The notes: generated from the letters alone by a model not told the origin. DNA of 64,000 nt from Climacteris rufus (GCA_013398175.1 VZRZ01007703.1:2718397-2782396); one strand, 5' to 3'; numbered from the stretch's first letter, positions 50,973 through 63,735 are shown. Translations and numbers: made by a program.

Positions 50973-53900
50973 ATTTTAAAAAAGTAATGTCTTCAACATA
51001 TCATAAATTCAATCAAAAGTCATGGTCAATATAACATTCCTTTGGAGCCTGGGCTTGTGATGTTTGTGCCTGCGCTCACAAACTCCTCTCTTTGCGATAT
51101 AAATATGTAGCATTACTGTAGCATGTGGGAAGGCTATTCATGGCTTGCTTGCATTACTTTAGTTGCTATGTATTCACATCTCATTGCCTTGCAGCCCTGC
51201 TTTTGTTAACACTTCTCTGGTATTGATTTTAACAGTTGTGCACATGTTCTTAAAGGCTATTTTAGTACAAGGCCCCTTAAAGCCTTTGAAGCCTTTGAGA
51301 AGTCACAATTTACCAGCACACAGGAAGAATGACAATTTTGCCATCTGGATCTTAAGCAAGGAATGAAAACAAGAACATTTTACCTTAACTGACATAAGGA
51401 CTGACCCCAGGTAATTATTTATAAATCTCAGGCATCTCCTATTAATGTGTTCTCTGTTTGTCAGGGACCCTGAAATGCAGCTGTAGTACCTTGCATCTGA
51501 AAAGGGAATATGGTCCTGATCCATGCTCAGAGTTTGAACCCAGCTGCCCTACAAGCATTGTCCAGAGCTGACAAGACAGAAGCAGGAAAGCATGGACCAA
51601 AAAATCCTGCAAACACACCACTTGAGGAAAATATGGATCCTGTCCCTAATTAGCTCCATCCTGAAACAAAATCTGTAAAATCTTGTATGGCCTTGGAGTA
51701 ATATGGAAAAAGTCCTGTGGCCAACATATGTGTTGTCCAATAAAGTACCATCAAACTATTGGAGATTTAATTTGAAGACATGGCATATTTCAGTGGGGAA
51801 AAAACATTTGTTAAAGGTCAAAAAGTTTTCTGCCATTTTTGTAACAAAATAATTTTTGGTTCAGACTGACAGTCGCTACAGCATTTACCTTTAGTTTTGT
51901 TGATTTTTTTTTAATTATTATTTTTCAAATTAACTCAAATGAAATATTTTAAGACTTCAGATTTCAAAAACAACGAGCAACATCCCTCCTAAAGACATCA
52001 TTTCAGGTCAGTGTGAATGGAATTTTTTTCAGTCAGTGAACTGAAAAATCAATTATTCCAACAGCCACTGCAGTGCACAACTCAAGGGCAATGTAAGACC
52101 AGGAGACAAATTGGGAAAAAAGAACTGACTGATCCTGCCATAATACTTTTCAATGTAGTGCTCTCCTTCTTTTTCAAACAGGTCCCCTGTTAAAGTTTCC
52201 AGATGAGTCACATCTCTTGCTCAAATCTTGCTAGGGTTGGTATTAACAAAAACCAGCAAACAAAACAACATAAGACAGAAAATGAAAGCAAGGGAGTTCC
52301 ATTTCTGCAGCTGGAAGATGAAAAGAGTATAAATACATTTTTATGATTCAGGTGAACTAGAAGCCACCTTGAGAAATATTTTAACAATATTTAAATAAAT
52401 TTTCACATGCATAACCTTCTCCTACCTGTTCTTTCTTCATCTCATTTACTACAACTAGCTTGGAAAGCATTCAGAGGATATAATACATAACTTCAAGACA
52501 ACCAATTTGTGATTATACCAATCTATATCACTGCAAAAAACAGAAGTTTTGTTAAAATGTGAGTGCTCCCAAAACCAACATAAACCCAATCTTGCTCTTT
52601 TGTTAAAAATATAGGTAAGGATACCAATTTTGTTGCAGTTTCCTCCTCTTTCTGCACACAAGGTCAAATGAAAATAATACAAGTCCCATCAAACTCAAGA
52701 TCCAATCTCACATACAACAGGTCACCTAGTTCTGTGTACACCAATAGATTTTGTTATCAAAACATTTTGATATTTGGGGGGGGAAATCTATTTTTAATTT
52801 CATTTTTCCCTTCTCATTATTTCCCTGTTTCTCTACATCAAAAGTTAAATTGGTTTCAGTGTAGGTGCACTAGCCTGGGAAGGAGTCTGTGCCTGTAAAG
52901 CAGTAGGATCACGTGAAGTTTGCCATCTGGCTGTGGGGCAAAAAATGTAGAAGCAACATCATGTTTGACCACTTGTGAATTCCTTACTTAGATGACTTTA
53001 CAAATAGCTTAACATCCTGCAAACAATATTTTGAAATAGTCTTCTTTCATAATCCTGCTAAAGACAAAAATAATTGAGGTGCCAAATTTAAGTGGCCAAA
53101 TTCTCACATGGGAACTGTATTTTCCTAGTGCCAACAAGACTTGTCTGAAATAATTTTTGGATTCTGATTTTAAAAAATCTAAGGCCATTGAACAACCTTT
53201 ATGAAAGAGTAAAGGAAAAGGATAGTAAATTAATTTTCATTTAACTGAGGATCAATGTATTTTGCCTTTAAGCAATACTATTTAAAAGTCAATCTGCTGC
53301 CTGAAAGTAATGTGCTTTTTATTGTTTGGCATAACTCCAAGGCTCGTTATAACTACAAAAAGTGGAAAAAATTAAAAACTGTTTCTGGTTCTTTTTAATC
53401 TGTTTACTTCTACATTTGCATGCACTCTGTGTAACTTCAGTTTCATTATTTTCCATGTTTCTGTGTCTCTTTCACACTGTAATAGCAGAATAAAAATCAT
53501 GACTATAAAGCCCCTAGAATGTGCAGAGCAACCACAGAGTAGGTATTTTATCTGATACTACTTTCAACGCTTTCTAAAAATAAATTAATGTATTTCAAGT
53601 TGATAGGTCCTTTTAAATCCTTCTACTCTGATAATCTGTATTTCTGATTATCTTATGCATAAGTACCAGCTTGAATTTTTCAAAGAGAAACTTCATTTTC
53701 TTATTTTCTGCAAAGCTTTGCAACATGCAGTTTTTGGATTTTCCCACTGATGTCGAGATGAGGATTTATATGACATTTCTAAGTTCTGAGAGTGACTTCA
53801 TTTTCCTCTTCAAACTCCCCAGGTAACTTGTCGTCTTTTAGGCAATCTCTTTCATGGCCCAGTTCAGCAAAAGCATTTAAGCATAGGTTTAATCCTCAGT

Positions 53901-54756
53901 GAAGTAAAGTACATAAATATGTTAATAAGACTGCACATCCTAAAGCTACCACCAAAATGTGTGACCATTCTATCTCCTTTTGACTTCAAAAGATCAGTAG
54001 TTCAAGTATTTTCAGAAAGGCAACATATTTAATTAAAAAAAAAATCTTGATCTTTCAGATTCTGTAAAAGCCCAAACTATTTCCATCTAACTATTGCCCC
54101 ATCTCACATGAGAATAAAAATAAATAGTTTTCATGGTTTTGGCAATGAAATCTTTTTCTTTCCATTTGATAAAGAGAACTCCATACTGAAAAAGTATCCC
54201 TGCTTAATGTATTTAAATTCACCATCCTTAGTACTTAGAGCCGGTTAAGAATTTTCCCATGGAGTAGTACTTTGCTGGAAAACACTGTTTCACGGATGAA
54301 ATATGCTGCTTTTGGAAGTCCCCTTCTCCTTTGCCTGCCTCAGCAGGGCCCAACCCTTTGCTGTGCCTATGGGACTGTGATGAGAAGGAACAAGTTCTAG
54401 AGGAGCAGTGGGAATGACCTGCCAAGTCTCATTACAGTAAGCAGAACTGAGACATGAGATTAACAAATATTTTGGGAACCAACTATATTTCTGAGATCCA
54501 GCTGGACTGGGCCACCTGCAGGCACTGCTCTGGTTTCAAAGAAGCAGGAGTTTATGGTGTTAATTTCCTCATTCTTTATTTACGAAGTCAGGATCACTGA
54601 CAAGATACCGCACACTAAATTTTCATCTGCAAGTTTGACCCTAGAGCTCTTCAGTTACTGTCAAAATTATTCTCTCATACAAAAAAAGCCATCAGCATTT
54701 GTTCACTCAAATTTAGCAACACTTCACTCTTTAAAGTAACATTTTATGCCTGAAGT
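50973..54756. other. Unique AT-rich noncoding DNA
   Basis: No gene recognised over 3.8 kb. Frames stay at or below about 76 codons. A G8 run lies near 52778-52785. One ancient remnant (53860-53910) is listed separately. Confidence 0.5.
53860..53915 (+). repeat. Ancient amniote repeat remnant
   Basis: GGCCCAGTTCAGCAAAAGCATTTAAGCATAGGTTTAA closely follows a block common in turtle and crocodilian old retroposons (of the form 'cagcaaagcacttaagcac.tgcttaa'). The family name cannot be given from memory with confidence. Its survival in a bird window suggests an insertion predating the avian lineage. Confidence 0.5.
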
Positions 54757-55113
54757 ATCACAGAATCATAGAACAGTTTGGATTGGAAGGGACTTTAAAG
54801 ACCATCTGGTTCCAATCACCCTGCCGTGGGCAGGGGCACCTTCCACTAGACCAGGTTGCTCAAAGCCCCATCCAACCTGGCCTTGAACACTGCCAGGGAT
54901 GAGGCATCCACAATTTCTCTGGGCAACCTGTTCCAGTGTCTCACCACTCTCACAGTAAAGAATGTCTTCCTAACATGTAATATAAATCTACTCTCTTTTC
55001 ACTTTGGACTCAGTCCCCCGTGTCCTATCACCAATCACCTATCACCATCTCCTGATGAAGAGTCCCCCTTTAGTTTCCTTGTATACTCCTTTCAGATACT
55101 GGAAGGAATCTAA
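54757..55113 (-). mobile_element. CR1 LINE, ~360-bp 3' fragment
   Basis: On the plus strand the copy begins ATCACAGAATCATAGAACAG and runs through GGATTGGAAGGGACTTTAAAG, CCTTCCACTAGACCAGGTTG, CTCAAAGCCCCATCCAACC, a GGCATCCACAATTTCTCTGG block, CAACCTGTTCCAGTG and TCACAGTAAAGAATGTCTTCC. It is the reverse complement of the CR1 3' end and is well preserved up to ~54990, then more diverged. The 85-codon frame at 54856-55113 is a shadow of the repeat. Confidence 0.95.
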
Positions 55114-57039
55114 GTACAGTAATAAAGTATGTACTTTTATAAGGCTCATTTGTAAATGTATAAAATTATTCAGATCCTAGCAATCTTTCATTTCTACTAG
55201 AATCTCTGCTTGATTTTTTTCCCAGACTTCAGAAATGGGGTATAATCACTGCTTACAGTATCCTGTATTGCTGGGGGTAGATGGCATTCCTATTTTAGGA
55301 TGGATGGGCAATGGATGTTTGTATTTCAGGATCCTTGGGCAAGTCCCTACTGTTCTTTACAGAGCATTTTTGAAAAGTACATTTGTAAGTGTCATGCTGA
55401 ATAATGGCTAATAGGGTAAAATGTGGGATGGCATTTGGAAACACTGCAATCTCAGAACTTTTCACAATTAATAATATAGGGGGAAAAATCATAGAATACT
55501 TTATGGCAGTGTGCATTTACTGTACATGTGTATTTGTGGGGAATGCATCTACCTTACATTAGCATGAACATCATACCACTAATGAGACACAGTGCATTTT
55601 AAGAAACACTAACAATGATCTTTGAGAAAACCCAGAATATAAATTCCACAATCCACTGTCAAAAAAAAAAATTATACTGTTAATATTTTTAAATATCATG
55701 TTGCAAAGGTACCTTGGTTTCTTTTCAAGCCCTGTAAGCATTGTATAAAATAGTCTGTGCTGCTGAAATTACCTGGCAAAGACTGATGTTCCATGATCAT
55801 TGTTCCTGCAGTACAGCTGGGAATTCAGAAATTCAGCAGTCAGCATCTGATTAGCCATATATAATCATCATGAGCAGCAGTTCTAGGAATATATGCCTAG
55901 TCCTGTTACCTCTGTCTTGTCTCCATCTCCAAAGAAAAAGGTTTCCCCACCTACAGCCTATTTGCTCACAGCTAACTCAATGATGAAGTATCCATTGGAC
56001 TCTTGTATCACCCCTCCAAGGATGGAGGTTTATTTCTTGATTTGCCTTGAAGCAAAGCTGTAACTTTTCCAGACTGGCCTGTGAGTTTGGTTGGTAATGG
56101 GATGATTGCTTCTTTTCTAGATATGAATGATTCATTTTAGATCAGAAACGTTCAGCTTACATTGCATTGCTTGCATTGCAGGTTCCCTTGGTATTTTTGT
56201 TTAAAAAAAAAGTCCAAAAGTCATGATTGGCTACTTTACTTTAGCCTGGCATATGCTGATGTAAAACAAACAGGTTAACAGTAAAATAATTTTCTTTAGG
56301 AATATAGTTGATGGGAAGCTTACAAAATCCACATTGTATGAAAACAATTTTAATAAAAATAATTTATATCTTTTATAAACATAAAATTCTTACTAGAGAA
56401 TGCTTACTAGAGTAATCCCTTTTTTTTTTTTTCTGGCAAAAATATAAGGAGGAAATTATCATTTTAACATTTAGTTTAAAACATGTCATCCAATACCAAT
56501 GCATAAATCCAAAGAATTTGAATTTAAGTGCTTTACTTTTTTATATATGTATTAAATTTAATACAAAAATGAAAATTGAATTTTAAGCATTTTGAGCAGC
56601 TCTTCAGACTTCAATAAATTGAAAACATATGTTATTAAGTCACTGAGACTTGTCTGAGGCTTATAAGTAACCATTGCTCTGCTTGTGAACAAGGGTCCAT
56701 ATGCAGAGAAAAAGCGTTAATCACCTTCACAGAAAACTTAGTTTAAGATATAATAGTACGAAAGACAATCAAATTTCTTATTACTTTACCCCCTCTGTGA
56801 CCCAAATTACAGAAATAGCAACATGAATATACCTTACTAAGGCATTAAAATACTTACAGGCTGGTTTAGCAGCCCACTCTAAAGACTCTAACCTGACAAA
56901 CTCTGTGCCTGGATACCCTCAAATGACTACACAGGAACTCCCATATCTACAGGCATATGCCTGCCCAGAATGGACAAGTTCGTTGTCATTTATTTCTCTC
57001 AACAGAAATAATGTCTCAATCAGAATTTCCCTAAGCTTC
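55114..57039. other. Unique AT-rich noncoding DNA
   Basis: Nothing recognised. A T13 run lies at 56420-56432 and a CTTACTAGAG direct repeat (two copies) just upstream near 56388-56412. Confidence 0.5.
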
Positions 57040-57150
57040 CAGTTGACAGGGAAATGCATTATATATAAGCTGTTCTCTTTTTCTGACCTTTCATACTTTT
57101 GGCCAGCGCCAGAGTTGGGATGCTGAGCTAGACAGACATTTTGGCTGCTC
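57040..57150 (+). repeat. Ancient CR1/L3-like 3' remnant
   Basis: The segment TTTGGCCAGCGCCAGAGTTGGGATGCTGAGCTAGACAGACATTTTGG resembles the 3' portion of old LINEs known from turtles and crocodilians, where a 'ggccactg.cagaga..ggatgctgggctaga' block is followed by a 'tttggtctgac' block. It is diverged; the family call is approximate. Confidence 0.45.
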
Positions 57151-57533
57151 CTCCCCGACTATTTTAACAGTGATCTGGACCAGGACTCAGCTACTGATGA
57201 TGTCCTGACACTTAGACTCAACACTTAAGCTTTACTCAGGTATGAAATTTAAGATGTTTCCCCTGAATGTTTGCAGAAAGAAGTACCTCCTATATAAAAA
57301 TATGCTAAACAACACAGCGGTATAGAAACAGAAAAGCTGAGAGACATTCAGGCATTACTACAGCATCGCAAATTATGACGTTGCCTCGTAATTTCTTGAA
57401 AGAAGAACTCCAGCACTATCCTGCTATTTCTCTCATACTGACATTGGACAGTTTGAAACAGGAACTAAAAAAAGAAGATACATTCTCTAACTCATGGAAG
57501 GGCTTATTCTACCAACACTACATCCTCAGAGCC

Positions 57534-57632
57534 CATGAAAAGAAACAAACAACACACAAACAAATAACAAAGAAAACAAACAACAACAACAACAAAACCA
57601 CACTGAAGACCAAAACAAAACAGAAAAAAACT
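57534..57632. repeat. A/C-rich low-complexity tract with (CAA)n
   Basis: AAACAAAC units, a (CAA)n block near 57580-57597 and CAAAACAAAACAG repeats dominate. The tract produces the lysine/threonine/asparagine-rich tail of an artefactual 87-codon frame (57375-57638). Confidence 0.85.
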
Positions 57633-59663
57633 GACTAGAAAAATTTAGAAAAAACTTCTAACCAGAACACACTGAAGGCAAAAGAGATATTATAGCCTCA
57701 AAGTGTTCCCACTGAATTTCTGAAGGGCATCTTTCAGAGCCTCTTGAAGCTTTCTTACCTTCTGAGCTAAACAGCCATTTAAGTAGGGTTCTGAAAGTCT
57801 TCTTTAACAGCAAACTGAAATCTTCCCTATTGCCTGTGCAGCTGTCAGTCCCTATTCCATGTCCTAACTCTGCTAAGATTTGCTGCTGTCTTTTATGAAC
57901 ATCAGAATTGCTTTAGTGCTGCAATGTCCTAAGAATACATGCCGTTTTCAGGTAATCTAGATCCATCAATCTGTCCAAAACCAGTACATCATTCCATAGC
58001 CAGTAGTTTATTTTGTGACAGTAATAGGCAATAAAATAATGCAGTGAAATATTTTAGTGTAAAGAGTATAGTTCAGTATAGGTTAATAAAGTCTAGGTAA
58101 TTCATCATGGCACATTATTTATCTACAGTAATTTACTAGGTAGATGTGTGAAATCCCATTGTAGTCAGTTGAAATTTATGGGCTGGGTGGTCTTTGGCTT
58201 TTCTTAATTTATAACTACGAAGGACATTTACTTTCCCCACAGCAATTGAATAACAAGGAGTTCGAAGGATTGCATGATTTCTGGTTAAAAAAATAAGATG
58301 CTGATTGATGATGACCTCTTTTACAGAGCAGAGTTGAGAAAAGCTTTTAAACTGCTGCTTTTCAGAAGTGATGCATATCCTGTTGAAAGCACTGTAATGG
58401 TTAGAAATATTTTGGGAATTAAAACACTTTCAAACATGGACTTGAATGGTTAAAAATATACAGTTAAAAACATAAACAGAAACACCTACTTAAGACAATT
58501 TTAAAAATAATTTTAGCTAAACTACTGTAGCTTATGTTCTAGGACAAGCCCCACTAGTTTGAATGTGGGAATAGAGCACTAGCTAATGGGAATTTACAAG
58601 AATGATCACAGAACACTGAAAATGAAAATATTATTAATTAACTGCATGAGAAAACAGCATCATAAAGCACTTGAGGGTGTTTTCTGAAAGCTTCATTAAT
58701 GATGGTAAAGGCTTAAAACTTAAGAAAAAACTTCTCTCTCCTATAATCAAAGTATCTCTGGTGTTAGCAACACTTGAGTCTGGTCTGTGAACAAAACACT
58801 GTCTCCCTGGAAACCGCTAGAATGTGTCACTTCAGCTGATCCTGAAATGAGAGAGAAGAAACGAGTGTGAAATCCTTTGCTGTGGAGGTTAGCATTTTAT
58901 TAACAAACACCTGCAGTTTGATGTTTAACAGGACCTGAAACATATGATTTCCTAATTGCTGCAAAAGGCACTGAATCTCCTGATCTGTCATGATAGAGGT
59001 CCTTTCTTTCACTGTTATTTTCCTGCCTGTTTAACAGATTATAGCTTCAAAACAAAGTTATAAATACCTCTTTTACACAGTTTTCTAATCAACCCCCTCT
59101 CTGCTTCACTAAAATTACATTAACACTTTCCTGGAAACAAACTTAGCATGTTTATCTAATGCCATCATTGCAACTCTATCAGGATAAGTATTGTGTGAAC
59201 TCTAGATATAGATCTAGGACTATTCAAAACAAAATGACACTAATGAACACCTCCTAAGCCAAAGCTGTAGGAAAGGGACATTGATTTAGTAGCAAACCAG
59301 CTAGGGTGAATCACAAGCAACAGTTCTCTTAAAACTGAGAGAGAGCACTGGAGCACCAGTACTTAGTGTGCAGGCTGATGCCCCCCATTACATGTCTGTT
59401 TACAAACTGTGTCACCCAGATCCTTACACGGCAGTACTGGAGGCTAAAGCTTGTGAGTCTTTAGATTTCTTGAATAAACCAGTGTTTGGAGAGAAGAAAA
59501 GTAAAGTGAAAACCAAGCTCTTGTCTATTATGAGTTCAACACCACGTCCATTTTCTCTTCGTTTGGCAGTCAGCCTCTTAGTTTTTCACTGCTGCAGAGA
59601 AATTAACTTCTCTGGATGATACATGAGATACAAAACATCTTCACATCCAATTCAGTTACTTCT
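57633..59663. other. Unique AT-rich noncoding DNA
   Basis: No gene recognised. A CCCATTGTAGTCAGTTGAAAT block near 58157 faintly recalls old amniote repeats but is too short to call. Confidence 0.5.
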
Positions 59664-60020
59664 TAGAATCATATAACAACTTGGCTTAGAAGGGACCTTA
59701 AAGATCATCCAGTTCCAATCCCCATGCCATGGACAGGGACACCTTTCACTGGACCAGGTTCCTCAGAGCCACATCCAACCAGGCCTTGAAAACTGCCAGG
59801 GATGGGGCATCCACAACTATTCTAGCAACCTGTTCCAGTGCCTCACCACCCTCACACTAAAGAAATTCTTCGTAATATCTAATCTAAACCTGCTCTCTTT
59901 CAGATTGAAATTGCCCCTTGTCCAGTCACTGCATGTCCTTGTAAATTGTCCCTCTCCATCTTTCTTGTAGGCTCCCTTCGGGTACTGGAAGGTGGCAATT
60001 AGGTCACCCTGAAGCCTTGT
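59664..60020 (-). mobile_element. CR1 LINE, ~355-bp 3' fragment
   Basis: On the plus strand it begins TAGAATCATATAAC and passes through TTAGAAGGGACCTTAAAGATC, GGACAGGGACACCTTTCACTGG, GGGGCATCCACAACTATTC, CCTGTTCCAGTGCCTCACC, CCCCTTGTCCAGTCACTGC and CGGGTACTGGAAGGTGGC. It is the reverse complement of a CR1 3' end of the same general type as the copy about 5 kb upstream, but retains a somewhat different part and has its own substitutions, so the two are independent insertions. Confidence 0.95.
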
Positions 60021-60484
60021 TTACTTAGACAGAAGCAACCTTTACTGACAGGAACATACTCCTCACCAGATCTGCTGGGCATAGGAACTCCACAGTGAAC
60101 AAGATATTTGAACACAGGACCCCAAATTTTTTCTAGAGTTTGAAGGTGAATGATAAATGAGGGAGTAATGCAGAAAGAGTGCCTGAACAGCACATTTCAG
60201 AACTGGGCTCTACACCTGCTTTCTCTCACATGGTATCAAAGCTGGGTAAATGTCTTGGATTGCAGTAACCACAGCTACACCACTGAGGACAGTTTCTCTA
60301 TCCATCATCATGTAAGCCTTCGAGTTTTTAATCTGCCCTGCAGAAACGCTGTAGCAGTCAATGGATGGTGAGATATAAAAAGCTACATAATATCAAGTAC
60401 TCTGGAAATAAAGCAAACCATCAATTGAATCTTATTAATTTAACATTAGGACAGCCCCCAAAGTGAAACATTTAAAACAAGAGC
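60021..60484. other. Unique noncoding DNA
   Basis: Nothing recognised. Frames are under 75 codons. Confidence 0.5.
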
Positions 60485-60560
60485 TGTCCATGCTTTGGGA
60501 TCTCCATCTGTAAAATAAGGATGTCACAACCCCTTTTTGTAGCATGCTATGAAAGTCTGT
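60485..60560 (+). repeat. MIR-like SINE 3' remnant
   Basis: TTGGGATCTCCATCTGTAAAATAAGGATGTCACAACCCCTTTTTGTAGCATGCTATGA follows the MIR order of a 'tcatctgtaaaatggggat' block and a 'tttgtaaagtgctttga'-like block. The first block is nearly intact; the rest is diverged. Confidence 0.5.
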
Positions 60561-61740
60561 TCAGTAATAGCTAAGAAGCCCTCAATTCATAAAAAAATTA
60601 ATGTCTTTTTCTCTAAAGGACAGTCTGAATGACATGTCATACAGAGAGCATAGGCCAAACGTTTAGCAGTGAGGATAAGATGGAATAGTGAGTCCCTCTG
60701 TTTACAGATCATTTACACTTTAATGAGGGGGGACCACTTAAAACAAAAAAAGTATGTGATCATGAAATTAAATAAAGTATTATCCTTATTACAATGTAGC
60801 CTTTAATATCATGATCATACAGTAATAACACTAGAAAATTAATTAATACTTAAATTCAGTATGCCACAGCTTTCAAAATGTAAGTTTGCAGTTCCTTTTA
60901 TAAGTAATTACATATACGTATATATAACTGAGACAATACTTTCTTTTGAATCTTGATAGGAACACTTTCAGAACACAGTTCACAAGATGAGGTTAACTGT
61001 ACAAAAGTGAGCAGAGGAGAAAAGTGATGGAAAGTGAAGGCAAAATGAAAAGACAGACTTCTTCAAAAGAGTAAAATGTTTTTCAGATATTGTATCACAA
61101 TGTATTAACAAAAACCTTTACAGAAGCACGGCAAAGCACAGACAGCAAAGACAGTGATAACAGCATTATCAGAACAAGGGACAGTCACCAACAAACTGAA
61201 AACCAAACAATTATTAAAACATTACATCCTAATTCTGAACCAGCTGACATTATTTTAACATCTTCCATGGAAAAATATGGTCTCTCATTCCCAAACTGAT
61301 AACTTTTAAACTAGATATTCTGCTCTCATGTGTTTTCTTCCCATGTATTATTAATATTTAGACAGAAAACCTGCCTTTTTAATTTCTCTGGATCTTTTTG
61401 TTACATTTACAGAGGAATTAATCTGTGGGTCTGCATTGTATAACTACTGTCACTATTAAGCAACACAGAAAATACTGAAGTGGCTAGTCTGACTAAATAT
61501 TGACTACTGATGAATTAAAATGCATATAGAAATTTCCTTACATTTCTAGATAACATCAGAAATTATAAATGTGACTTTTGTTTTTCCACAGTTTGGAACA
61601 AAAGGAGTTTCAAGGTCCTTTCCAACATGGAAAAAAAAATCAGGACAGAGTATATTCTTAATTTATTTTTTTCAATAGAACATATCTTCCTGTATAGAAG
61701 TTTAATGAATAATTACTATTTTAGCTCTACTAATCAGGCA
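60561..61740. other. Unique AT-rich noncoding DNA
   Basis: No gene recognised. A 12-bp palindrome ATATACGTATAT lies at 60912-60923. A TCAAGGTCCTTTCCAAC match near 61611-61627 recalls a CR1 end but has no flanking support. Confidence 0.5.
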
Positions 61741-62308
61741 CAGCATGAACAGCCAGTCAAGGAAGGTCATTGTCCCACTCTACTCTGTGCTGGTTGAGCC
61801 TCACCTGTGTGCAGTTTTGGGCACCACAATATAAGAGAGATATAAAGCTATTAGAGAGCATCCGAAGCAGGTCTACAAAGATGGTGAAGGATCTACAGGG
61901 GAAATTATAACAGGAGTGTCTGAGGCCACTTGGTTTGTTCAGCCTGGAGGAGACTGAGAGGAGACCTTATAGCTGTCTACAGGTTCCTCATGAGGCGCAG
62001 CACAGGGGCAGAACTGATCTCTTCTCTGTGGTGACCAGTGACAGGACTCAAGGAAGTGGCATTAAGCTGCATCAAGGAGGTTTAGGTTGGATGCTAGAGA
62101 AAGGTTCTTCATCCACAGGGTGGTTGGGCACTGGAACAGGCTCTTCAGGGAAGTGGTCACAGCACCAAGTTTGACAGAGCTCAAGAAGTGCTTGAACAAT
62201 GCTGTCAGGCAGATGGTGTGACTCCTGGGGATGGTGCTGTGCAGGGCCAGGAGTTGGACTTGATGATCCTTGTGGGTGCCTTCTAACTGAGGATATTCTA
62301 CAATTCCC
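61741..62308 (+). mobile_element. CR1 LINE, ~570-bp 3' fragment including ORF2 end
   Basis: The copy reads forward from near AGCCAGTCAAGGAAGGTCATTG through CACCTGTGTGCAGTTTTGGG, a GTTCAGCCTGGAGGAGACTGAG block, a GGTGGTTGGGCACTGGAACAGG block, and ends TCCTTGTGGGTGCC...GGATATTCTACAATTCC, the CR1 terminus. Most of it corresponds to the C-terminal end of CR1 ORF2 (endonuclease-reverse transcriptase protein): a frame at about 61935-62174 includes the residues FSVVTSDRTQGSGIKL, typical of that end. Frameshifts and stops elsewhere make it a dead copy. It is 5'-truncated near 61741. This subfamily differs from the two reverse-oriented copies at 54.8 and 59.7 kb. Confidence 0.95.
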
Positions 62309-62834
62309 TGATTGATAATCTCTGTTCCCTGAAGCTTCAAGCCCCTGAAAATATCCCCTCCTCTAGCTGCAGTATTCTAATCCTGAAGGAAAGAAAAAGG
62401 ACCTGCTATTTATGAATTTATGAGTCCTTGCAAGACCATTATACTGATTATAGCATGATCTTTTTCCTTTTTCACTGGCCCCACACAAGTCCCACAGACA
62501 TATACACTATCGGGAACGCTAGAACATTTTCTGCCTACAGCTCAAGTCTGTAGCAAATTCCCAAGTGGACCCCTCCTTCCAAGCAGCAAAAACATAAGCA
62601 GAAGTTGCTGGAGTTGTTTCACAGAAGCAGCACAGGGAAAATTCTTTGAGGAGGAGTAATTCTTCTGCACCTGCAATTTAAAATACCTAAGAGAGCATGA
62701 CAGATATTAACAAAAGAGAAAATTTATTGGGGGAAAAAAAACAAAAAAAATGTTTTTATTGATGTAGAAATTAGTTACTGGAAGAGGAAAAGGCCAAATT
62801 TAAAGTACCACGGACTTCCAATATATTCACAGTT
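62309..62834. other. Unclassified sequence between CR1 and ERV
   Basis: No gene or LTR recognised. An A-rich patch (GGGGGAAAAAAAACAAAAAAAATG) lies near 62729-62753. If the retroviral element was once complete its 5' LTR and leader should lie here, but I find no LTR ends or primer-binding site, so the element seems to be 5'-truncated. Confidence 0.45.
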
Positions 62835-62840
62835 CCTGGG

Positions 62841-63585
62841 ATGTGGTTATTGACCAGGGGATTGGGAAAACAGGAGACTCAGCCTCTGGAGACAGCTCCT
62901 GGCAAGTGTGAGAGAAAGATACCTTTGCAAAGAAGAACTCCATGTTCATCAAGGAAAATGGAACACCGTGGATCAAGGTATCCGATGCTTAAGGGAATTG
63001 GCTGTACTGGAAATCATTTTTGCAGAAGATGAGAGACTCCCCAAGAGCCCCGATGGTGTCCAGTTCATGCCGCAGATGTGGTTAAAGTTCACACGGTTGG
63101 GACCAGAGATGTACTCCCGTTACCTGGTGATGCTGTGATGGAGGGAAGGAGAGAACAAGGTGGGAGCACTGGTTTACAAACTAAGAATCTGTGAAGACAC
63201 CGTCACCACCCCATTACACACCCATGTTTCATCTGTGGAGATGAAGCTGGCTGAGCATGTCTGGAGCTGGGAGGAGAAAACTGAAGGCCACCAGAGACTG
63301 AGGAAAGACCTCAAAGACAGAATCTTCCATATCTCATCAGCACCAACGAGGGTCTCTGCTATGAGGAACAAGTGTCTCCCAGCCAATAAAAGAAGACACA
63401 CTCCCAGAGGTAACCTGTGGTTTTTCCTTAAGGTGCACAGAGAAGATATGAGGAGGTGGGATGGGAAACCCACCTCATCCTTAGCAACCTGAGTAAGGGA
63501 CTTGAAAAAAGGAACAACTGCCACAAGAAATTCATCCAGAGTCAATGCTGCTCCAGTCCATCCTGTACAGGACTCCAGGCGGTAA
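62841..63585 (+). pseudogene. Retroviral gag relic
   Basis: Three consecutive parts are open: 62841-62907 in one frame, then 62908-63135 and 63139-63489 in the next frame, with a shorter piece to 63582. The tone of the translation (charged helical stretches such as VDQGIRCLRELAVLE, and a later NLWFFLKVHREDMRRWDGKP) resembles gag proteins of avian endogenous retroviruses I have seen described, but I cannot name the family. No CCHC zinc knuckle is found where nucleocapsid would be expected, just upstream of the protease; it is either deleted or was lost by decay. There is no intact start and the region is non-functional. The 123-codon minus-strand frame at 63174-63545 is a shadow. Confidence 0.65.
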
Positions 63586-63735
63586 AGCAGTGACGATATG
63601 ACTGATCCTCTTGAAGGGACCTCAAGAATGCATTTACAGGAGGAGAATGCGCACCATGAACAGAATTAGAGGTGCCCTGCCTCTAGTCAGGTAGAGGAAA
63701 GGGATAAACAGATCTATTGGACTGTGTGGATCTGA

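Noticed and set aside
55316..55345. CCTTGGGCAAGTCCCTA, as in a MIR block
   Set aside because: Short match with no neighbouring MIR landmarks.
58150..58190. CCCATTGTAGTCAGTTGAAAT as an ancient amniote repeat
   Set aside because: Single short block; not separable from chance.
61605..61630. CR1-like TCAAGGTCCTTTCCAAC
   Set aside because: An isolated 17-bp match without flanking CR1 sequence.
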